From: JBBRLG01 sp038231495
Lineage (GTDB): Bacteria > Planctomycetota > Planctomycetia > Gemmatales > Gemmataceae
Length of the DNA: 17,088 nt
Direction: 5' to 3'
Assembly: GCA_038231495.1 (NCBI GenBank)
Contig: JBBRLG010000081.1
Location: forward strand, 1 to 17,088
The notes under the pieces: generated by a model
The model's input: the letters and a program-made list of their open reading frames with translations, nothing else
Databases searched by the model: none
What the model was told of the DNA's origin: nothing
Position numbers and translations under genes: made by a program
In this document: positions 12,581 through 17,088 of the stretch, one piece after another
Layout: the number at the start of each line of letters is the position of its first letter
Position numbering within the stretch: the stretch's first letter is position 1

Positions 12581-13543
12581 ATCGGCACACGACTCGGCCC
12601 CTGGACCCTCGACAAAGAACTCGGCCGCGGCGGCATGGGCGCGGTCTACCACGCCCGCGCCACCGCCGACGGCGACGGTGACGGACCGCCGGTCGCCGCC
12701 GTCAAGGTCCTCGCCGCGGAACTGGCCGTCGATCCCGGCTTCCTCGCCCGCTTCCAGCGCGAGATCGACATCCTCCGCAAGCTCGACCACCCCAACATCG
12801 TCCGGTTCTTCGAGTCCGGCGCGCAGGGCGGCCATTACTATTACGCGATGGAATTCATCGAAGGGCAGAGCTACGAAACGCTGCTCGCCCGCCAGGGCCG
12901 GCTGCCCTGGACCGACGTGCTCGACCTGGCGCTGCAAGTCACGCCGGCCCTCAAGCACGCCCACGACCGCGGCGTCATCCACCGCGATTTGAAGCCGTCC
13001 AACCTGCTGCGCACGCCGTCGGGCCAGATCAAGCTGACCGACTTCGGCATCGCCAGCCTGTTCGCCAGCAAGCACCTGACCGTGACCGGCGGCATCGTCG
13101 GCACCGCGGAGTACCTGTCGCCCGAACAGGCCGCCGGCAAACCCGTCACCCGCCGCAGCGACCTGTATTCGCTCGGCGCGGTCATGTACACCCTCGCCAC
13201 CGGGCGCACGCCGTTCGAGGGCGAGCTGCTCGACCTGTTGCAGAAACACCGCTTCGGCCAGTTCGACCGGCCCAGCCGCATCGTCCCGGAAATCCCATCC
13301 GACCTCGACGCGATCATTTGCGACCTGTTGGCGAAGGAACCCGCCCACCGGCCGCCCGACGGTTCGGTGTTGCTGCGCCGCCTCGAAAGCCTGCGCCGCA
13401 AGATGGAACGCAAGGCCGTCCGGCAGGCGGGGAACGAGCCGACGCAGGTGTTGCACCTCACCGGGCCGCAGGTCAAGGACAAGCCCGGCCCGGCGACGCT
13501 CATGGGCCGGCTCATGCGGCAGGAGCTGGAGCGTCAGAACTAG
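12578..13543 (+). CDS. soluble Hanks-type Ser/Thr protein kinase
   Basis: A 321-residue Ser/Thr kinase that phosphorylates protein substrates in the cytoplasm. All key elements are intact: glycine loop GRGGMGAVY (residues 16-24), Lys43 in VAAVKVLA, the alpha-C Glu in FQREIDILRKLDHPN, HRDLKPSN (135-142) with catalytic Asp137, DFG at 155-157, GTAEYLSPEQ, and DLYSLGAVMYTLATGRTPF. It has classical DFG, unlike the DWG kinase at 4689-5789. After the kinase domain there are only about 60 residues (basic helix, then PTQVLHLTGPQVKD) and no membrane segment, unusual next to the long fused kinases of this group. The ATG at 12578 begins the conserved N-terminus. The next gene starts 9 nt later and supplies a membrane anchor, so the pair may act as a split receptor kinase; this is inference. 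Confidence 0.93.
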   Translation: MIGTRLGPWTLDKELGRGGMGAVYHARATADGDGDGPPVAAVKVLAAELAVDPGFLARFQREIDILRKLDHPNIVRFFESGAQGGHYYYAMEFIEGQSYETLLARQGRLPWTDVLDLALQVTPALKHAHDRGVIHRDLKPSNLLRTPSGQIKLTDFGIASLFASKHLTVTGGIVGTAEYLSPEQAAGKPVTRRSDLYSLGAVMYTLATGRTPFEGELLDLLQKHRFGQFDRPSRIVPEIPSDLDAIICDLLAKEPAHRPPDGSVLLRRLESLRRKMERKAVRQAGNEPTQVLHLTGPQVKDKPGPATLMGRLMRQELERQN

Positions 13544-13552
13544 GGCGGCCCG

Positions 13553-14179
13553 GTGCGGCGGTTCTTCAACCACCCGGCCGTCGTCGTCATTCTGTTCCTC
13601 ATCACCGTCGGCCTGATCGTCTGGGCGTTCCTGCCGGCGAGCACGGAAACGCTCTACCGAGAAGGCTCCACGCGGATGCAGTCGTCCAACACCGACGAAT
13701 GGGACCGCGGCTGGGAGCTGCTGGGCGAAATGGAACAGAAGGACCCCAACCATCCGCACAAGGCTGAGGTCGAGGCGTTTCGCAAGCAGTACGACGAACT
13801 GCTCGTCCGCCGCCGGACCGAGAAATTGGCCAAGGGCATCCGCGCGCCGGGCGAGGCGGAGTTTTTCTACCAACAAGGTCTGCGCTTACGGCAGCAGGGT
13901 CGGGAGGACGAGGCGCGCAAGGTGTGGCGGACCCTGGCGGACGCCTTCCGGGAAGTGAAAACGGAGGACGCCTGGGTCAAGCTGGCCGAGGACGCGCTGG
14001 GTCAGCCGGTCGAGGCCGTGCCGCCGACCGAAAGGCGCCTGGAGCCGGTCGATGCGGCGGTCGCAGAGGCCCGGCGGTTGCGCGAGGCCGGCAAACCGGA
14101 TGACGCCGACAAGATCGAGCGGGCGCTGGAAAAGCTGTACGGCGACGACCCGGAAGTTCGCAAGCGGTTGAAGAAGTAA
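13553..14179 (+). CDS. membrane-anchored helical/TPR-like protein
   Basis: A 208-residue protein starting at GTG 13553, 9 nt after the kinase stop; no ATG precedes the membrane helix. One N-terminal signal-anchor helix (residues 9-28, AVVVILFLITVGLIVWAFLP) is followed by a soluble region. That region has TPR-like helix pairs: YREGSTRMQSSNTDEWDRGWELLGEMEQKDPNHPHKAE, then EAEFFYQQGLRLRQQGREDEARKVWRTLADAF, and a third pair near VAEARRLREAGKPDDADKIERAL. TPR-like repeats bind proteins, so it may recruit kinase substrates or sense the membrane. Gene order and spacing place it in the kinase operon. I do not know a named family. The side of the membrane on which the repeats lie cannot be settled from sequence. 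Confidence 0.82.
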   Translation: MRRFFNHPAVVVILFLITVGLIVWAFLPASTETLYREGSTRMQSSNTDEWDRGWELLGEMEQKDPNHPHKAEVEAFRKQYDELLVRRRTEKLAKGIRAPGEAEFFYQQGLRLRQQGREDEARKVWRTLADAFREVKTEDAWVKLAEDALGQPVEAVPPTERRLEPVDAAVAEARRLREAGKPDDADKIERALEKLYGDDPEVRKRLKK

Positions 14180-14196
14180 GGGCAGGGGGAGCTGCG

Positions 14197-14934
14197 ATGA
14201 ATGAGGCCGCGTGGCTGGCCGATGCGGCCGACCCGCAAGAGCTGCTCGCTTTCGTCCAGCGCAAGGTGAGCGAGCGCAAGATGCGGCTGTTCGCCTGCGC
14301 GTGCTGTCGGCGGCTGGCGGGCTGCGACCGGGCCCCGCTCCGCGACGCGCTCGAGCTGGTGGAAAGCTATGCCGACGACACGGTTGGTTTTGAGGAATTG
14401 CGCGAAATGCGCGGGCGGCTCGCCAAGGGGCAGTTCGGCAACCGGCCCGACAAGCTGGTGCGGGCGGCGGTTCTCGCGACGGCGGGGGCAAAACTCGATG
14501 CCGCCGGCGTGGCCCACCTGGTCGTCCAGGGCCGGGCCGAGGAAACCGGCGGCCGCGCCCTGCGCAAGCAACGGGACGCCAACGCCCGCTACCGTCAGGC
14601 GTCGCTGTCCAGCCCCGAGCGCGTGGCGAATGAGGCCGCCGACGTGGTGCGCGACGCCGAGCGCAATGCCCAGGTCGAGTTGCTGCGGGAGGTGATCGGC
14701 AACCCGTTTCGTGCCGCGCCCGTCGAACCGGCGTGGCTGAACTGGATGTTCGGCACGGTGCGCAAGCTCGCCCAGGCGGCGTACGACGACCGTGACTTCG
14801 CCAACCTGCCGATCCTGGCCGACGCGCTGGAAGAAGCGGGTTGCAACGATGAAGACATCCTGGACCACTGCCGACTGCGGGGCGACCATGTTCGCGGGTG
14901 CTGGGCGATCGACGCGTTACTCGGCAAAGCGTGA
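14197..14934 (+). CDS. planctomycete FACACCRR-family protein, function unknown
   Basis: A 245-residue soluble protein of a family I know only from Gemmata-like genomes, where many paralogues occur. The N-terminal signature is ERKMRLFACACCRRL (residues 26-40) with Cys34, Cys36 and Cys37, which could bind a metal but are not proven to. The C-terminal signature is LPILADALEEAGCNDEDILDHCRLRGDHVRGCWAIDALLGK, also with conserved Cys and His. The middle is Ala-, Arg- and Glu-rich helix. The ATG at 14197 is supported by AGGGGGA about 7 nt upstream and lies 17 nt after the previous stop, so it is probably the third gene of the kinase operon. No function is known to me, and none is assigned. Confidence 0.88.
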   Translation: MNEAAWLADAADPQELLAFVQRKVSERKMRLFACACCRRLAGCDRAPLRDALELVESYADDTVGFEELREMRGRLAKGQFGNRPDKLVRAAVLATAGAKLDAAGVAHLVVQGRAEETGGRALRKQRDANARYRQASLSSPERVANEAADVVRDAERNAQVELLREVIGNPFRAAPVEPAWLNWMFGTVRKLAQAAYDDRDFANLPILADALEEAGCNDEDILDHCRLRGDHVRGCWAIDALLGKA

Positions 14935-14952
14935 CCGGCGGTGCGAAGCCAT

Positions 14953-15210
14953 TCAATCGTGGATGCGGACCGCGGTTTTGAAGCGCGGCTGCTCCTGGGC
15001 ATCCCTCTTCACGAATTTCGTCTTCCCGGCCCTGACGACTTGCACGATCTCGTCGGCCGAAAAGCCGCGTTCCAGCATGTCCTGCTTGAGTACGGCGTCG
15101 AGGTTATTGCGGTGGGCGCTGTGCCAGTAATAGGCGACCGTCGCGACAACCGTAGTGATCGTCATCCAGCCGAAAATGATGGTCAAGGGGCTTCTCAGCA
15201 AAAATTCCAT
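14953..15210 (-). CDS. small single-pass membrane protein
   Basis: An 85-residue protein with one membrane helix (about residues 8-28, PLTIIFGWMTITTVVATVAYY) and a cytoplasmic C-terminal tail. The tail holds LKQDMLERGFSADEIVQVVRAG (residues 41-62), an amphipathic two-helix motif of the SHOCT/UBA-like type, where a short helix is followed by G-x-S-x-x-E-I. The ATG at 15210 has GGAGAA 6-11 nt upstream; the frame stays open much further, but the upstream part looks non-coding. It is transcribed divergently from the sigma/anti-sigma pair, sharing a 356-bp intergenic region, so it may be part of that sigma factor's regulon. I recall similar proteins beside planctomycete sigma genes, but no function is established. 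Confidence 0.8.
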   Translation of the reverse strand: MEFLLRSPLTIIFGWMTITTVVATVAYYWHSAHRNNLDAVLKQDMLERGFSADEIVQVVRAGKTKFVKRDAQEQPRFKTAVRIHD

Positions 15211-15275
15211 GGCAATTCTCCGTGCGGGGGACACGCCAGGCTCCGGTGGTTCGTCCACGATGTCATTCGCAGGGT

Positions 15276-15299
15276 CCGCCCGGCCATTTGACCGGGCGG
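15276..15299. promoter_or_regulatory. 8-bp hairpin in the divergent intergenic region
   Basis: CCGCCCGG at 15276-15283 pairs perfectly with CCGGGCGG at 15292-15299 around CCATTTGA. It lies between the divergent membrane-protein and sigma genes (15211-15566) and might be an operator or leader hairpin. TTGACG at 15533-15538 could be a -35 box for the sigma gene, but no good -10 follows. Nothing else in this gap could be recognised. Confidence 0.45.
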
Positions 15300-15566
15300 G
15301 GCAGGAAATCGCGAAAATTGGTTCGCAAAGTGCGCAAGGGACGGGTGCCGGGGAGCGAAAGACAACGGGGAGCACCGCGCAATTTGGCGAGCGCGGCAGC
15401 ATCGCGGTCCAGGCCCGGCGGCTTTTCGCTGGCGTCGGCGGTCTGTGGCGATTACCGTAAAACCTGATTCGGGCCGTCAAAGGCGGTGGCTCGCGCCGGC
15501 ATTTCCCGAAATAGCGGGGAATAAATCGCGGGTTGACGGTTCTTATTTGTCGAGGGATGCGCGACC

Positions 15567-16169
15567 ATGGGGATGCCCGGCAACGCACGGACGGTGCAGC
15601 GGTTGGTCGATGAACATTACGTCGCCCTCTACCGCTACGCCTACCGCCTCAGCGGCAAGGCGGCCGACGCCGAGGACCTGACCCAGGAGGCGTTCTGCAA
15701 GGCCCAGGCCAACCTGGCCCAGTTGCGCCAGAGCGACCGGGCCAAGCCGTGGCTGTTCAGCATCCTCCGCAACGCCTATTTACATCGCGTCCGCGCGGAA
15801 AAGCAGCAGGCGTGCGTGTCCCTCGAAGCGATCGGCGACGTGCCGGACCGCGTGCCGGACGCGCTGCCCGACGTCGATCCGGAACGGTTGCAAAAGGCAC
15901 TCAACGACCTACCCGAAGGCTTTCGGACGCCGCTGATCTTGTATTACTTCGACGATTTTAGTTATTGTGACATCGCCGAGCAGATGGATCTGCCGATGGG
16001 AACCGTGATGTCGCGTTTGGCGCGGGCCAAGACGTACCTCCGCAACCGGCTTCTCGACGCCGCCGCGGCCCCCCCCATCCCCCCCTTGGTAAGGGGGGGG
16101 ATGGGGGGGTCCGCAAGCGGCCCGCGCTCCGGGACGCGCTCCGGGCCACGATTGGGGAGGGGCGATTGA
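15567..16169 (+). CDS. ECF-family RNA polymerase sigma factor with palindrome-encoded tail
   Basis: A 200-residue ECF sigma factor. Region 2 is seen in LVDEHYVALYRYAYRLSG, DAEDLTQEAFCKAQANL and WLFSILRNAYLHRVR; region 4 in LPEGFRTPLILYYFDDFSY, CDIAEQMDLPMGTVMSRLARAKTYLRNRL. The normal end of such proteins is reached near residue 168. The remaining 30 or so residues (APPIPPLVRGGMGGSASG and a Gly/Arg/Ser tail) are encoded by a C-rich/G-rich palindrome at 16069-16109 and the DNA after it, so the tail looks like a repeat insertion. The ATG at 15567 has GAGGG about 11 nt upstream; a second ATG two codons later is possible. The stop overlaps the anti-sigma start (TGATG), as in a regulated sigma/anti-sigma pair. 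Confidence 0.92.
   Translation: MGMPGNARTVQRLVDEHYVALYRYAYRLSGKAADAEDLTQEAFCKAQANLAQLRQSDRAKPWLFSILRNAYLHRVRAEKQQACVSLEAIGDVPDRVPDALPDVDPERLQKALNDLPEGFRTPLILYYFDDFSYCDIAEQMDLPMGTVMSRLARAKTYLRNRLLDAAAAPPIPPLVRGGMGGSASGPRSGTRSGPRLGRGD
16069..16109. repeat. C8/G8 palindrome inside the sigma gene 3' end
   Basis: Arms 16069-16087 and 16091-16109 are runs of C and G broken by a central AT, around a GGT loop; they differ only in the 8/7 division of the runs. Such C-run/ATCC/TTGG...AAGG/GGAT elements are dispersed repeats in many genomes. Translated in the sigma frame it gives PPIPPLVRGGMGG. The runs are prone to sequencing and replication slippage. Confidence 0.88.
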
Positions 16170-16918
16170 TGGACTGCAAGACCGCCCTGCTCTTACTGGA
16201 CTTCAGCCGGCCCCACGCTGTCGAGCTGGACGCCGAGGATGCGCACGCCCTCGAAGACCACCTCGCCGCCTGTCCCGACTGTACCGCCGCCGCCAAAAAC
16301 GAACGCCGGATCGACGAACACCTCGGCAAGGCAATGCGGGCGGTCGAAGTGCCGGACCGCTTGCGCAACCACTTGTTGAACCGCCTGGAAGCCGACCGCG
16401 GCGACTGGTACAAGCGCTGGGCCGGCCACGGCCTGCGTGCCACCGTCGCCGCCGCGGCCTGCCTGTTATTCGTCGTCGGCAGCCTCTACGGCTGGTCGCA
16501 ATACCGCGCGTGGAACCGGCCCGCGCTCGACCCCGACAGCGCCTGGAGTGAGGTTTTTCAGAAGACGGTTTCGCCGCCCGACCGGGCCGAGGTGGAAAAG
16601 TCTTTCAAGCAGCAGGGTATGCCGACGGTGCTGCCCGATTTGAACTACCGCTACCTGACTGCCCACGGCATCGCTGACTTCCAGGGCGTCCAGGTGCCGC
16701 AGCTCGTGTTCTACCGTGCCGACAACGACGGCTCCAACCACGCGGTCGTCTACGTCCTTTCGGAAAAGCAGTTCAAACTGAAGGACGTGCCGACGAACTA
16801 CGTCTCGCCGACCGGCTACCAGTACAAGGTTACGATCCTGCACCAGGCCCACGGCTCGTTCGCGTACGTTATCGTCCACACGGGCGAGAATGTCGAGTGG
16901 TTGAAGAATCCGCAATGA
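16169..16918 (+). CDS. zinc-finger anti-sigma factor
   Basis: A 249-residue membrane protein that would hold the upstream ECF sigma factor inactive. The cytoplasmic part has the ZAS zinc motif HLAACPDC (H31, C35, C38), with a possible fourth ligand in His26 or Cys3. One membrane helix follows at about 91-109 (ATVAAAACLLFVVGSLYGW). The extracytoplasmic domain of about 140 residues has beta-strand-like segments (VPQLVFYRADNDGSNHAVVYVLSEKQFKL, YQYKVTILHQAHGSFAYVIVHTGEN) and may sense the signal. The ATG at 16169 shares one base with the sigma stop and is preceded by GGGGAGGGG. A TTG one codon earlier is less likely. The signal sensed is unknown; release by regulated proteolysis is usual for this family. 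Confidence 0.9.
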   Translation: MDCKTALLLLDFSRPHAVELDAEDAHALEDHLAACPDCTAAAKNERRIDEHLGKAMRAVEVPDRLRNHLLNRLEADRGDWYKRWAGHGLRATVAAAACLLFVVGSLYGWSQYRAWNRPALDPDSAWSEVFQKTVSPPDRAEVEKSFKQQGMPTVLPDLNYRYLTAHGIADFQGVQVPQLVFYRADNDGSNHAVVYVLSEKQFKLKDVPTNYVSPTGYQYKVTILHQAHGSFAYVIVHTGENVEWLKNPQ

Positions 16919-16973
16919 GTCGCGGCGGGCGAGCAAAGATTCCAATTCCAAGGCGAGCCGTGGGGCTTGCCTT

Positions 16974-17088
16974 CGTAGCCGCAAGCGGCCCGCTTGCTGG
17001 CTTGCAGGCCGGCTGCGTTGCCGCAGTCCAGCCGGCAAGCGGGCCGCTTGCGGCTACGGTCGTAGCCGCAAGCGGCCCGCTTGCTGGC
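16974..17088. repeat. AGCCGCAAGCGGC palindrome array at window end
   Basis: A 28-bp arm at 16974-17001 (starting CGTAGCCGCAAGCGGCCCGC) pairs with 17031-17058 at 27 of 28 positions, around a 29-nt loop. An exact direct copy of the left arm follows at 17061-17088 and is cut by the window end, so at least a second palindrome probably continues. The core is shared with 6613-6650, 8296-8337 and 11881-12027. The preceding stretch 16919-16973 is non-coding and carries a GGCGAGCC fragment. Confidence 0.9.

Noticed and set aside
12527..13876. 449-codon open frame on the minus strand opposite the second kinase gene
   Set aside because: It is the antisense shadow of a clear kinase and its neighbour; the composition is Arg/Ala/Val/Gly-rich with no family motifs.
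15533..15561. Sigma-70 promoter before the second ECF sigma gene
   Set aside because: TTGACG fits a -35 box, but the hexamer 17 nt later (GATGCG) is not a credible -10 box.

Overview
The window is high-GC DNA that looks like a chromosomal segment of a Gemmata-type planctomycete. The signs are Hanks-type Ser/Thr kinases with the DWG variant and long TPR tails, a FACACCRR protein family I know only from that group, two ECF sigma operons, and intergenic DNA crowded with palindromic repeats. I ran no database search; family names come from recognisable motifs.

Layout. 1-2100 (+): the end of a PEP-synthase-like ATP-grasp protein, then an MFS transporter. 2217-2917 (+): a DUF433/DUF5615 antitoxin-toxin pair with an ATGA overlap. 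2945-8276 (-): pgi, pgl and a kinase-TPR gene broken by a one-base frameshift near 4892. pgi and pgl link glycolysis and the oxidative pentose phosphate pathway, and a 38-bp perfect palindrome lies between them. 8432-10523 (-): a compact operon of ECF sigma factor, single-pass membrane protein (probable anti-sigma or regulator) and secreted protein, joined by 4-nt and 1-nt overlaps.

10524-12577 is an accessory region with one small gene. From left to right it holds a branched palindromic element, copy 1 of a 123-bp direct repeat, a 43-bp tandem repeat, a putative lipoprotein gene laid out like an integron gene cassette (GTTCGGC at its 5' edge, an attC-like hairpin with two extrahelical bases at its 3' edge), a RAYT/REP-like motif, a 224-bp MITE-like element with CTAG ends, a nested palindrome block, and copy 2 of the direct repeat, which runs to the start codon of the next gene.

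12578-14934 (+): a soluble Ser/Thr kinase, a membrane-anchored helical protein and a FACACCRR-family protein, apparently one operon. 14953-15210 (-): a small membrane protein divergent from 15567-16918 (+), an ECF sigma/zinc-finger anti-sigma pair whose sigma factor carries a tail encoded by a GC-rich palindrome. The window ends in another array of the AGCCGCAAGCGGC repeat family, which also occurs between pgi and pgl, upstream of pgi and inside the MITE.

The main novelty candidates are the lone integron-like cassette, the MITE built around the AGCCGCAAGCGGC repeat, and the 123-bp repeats that bracket the whole accessory block.
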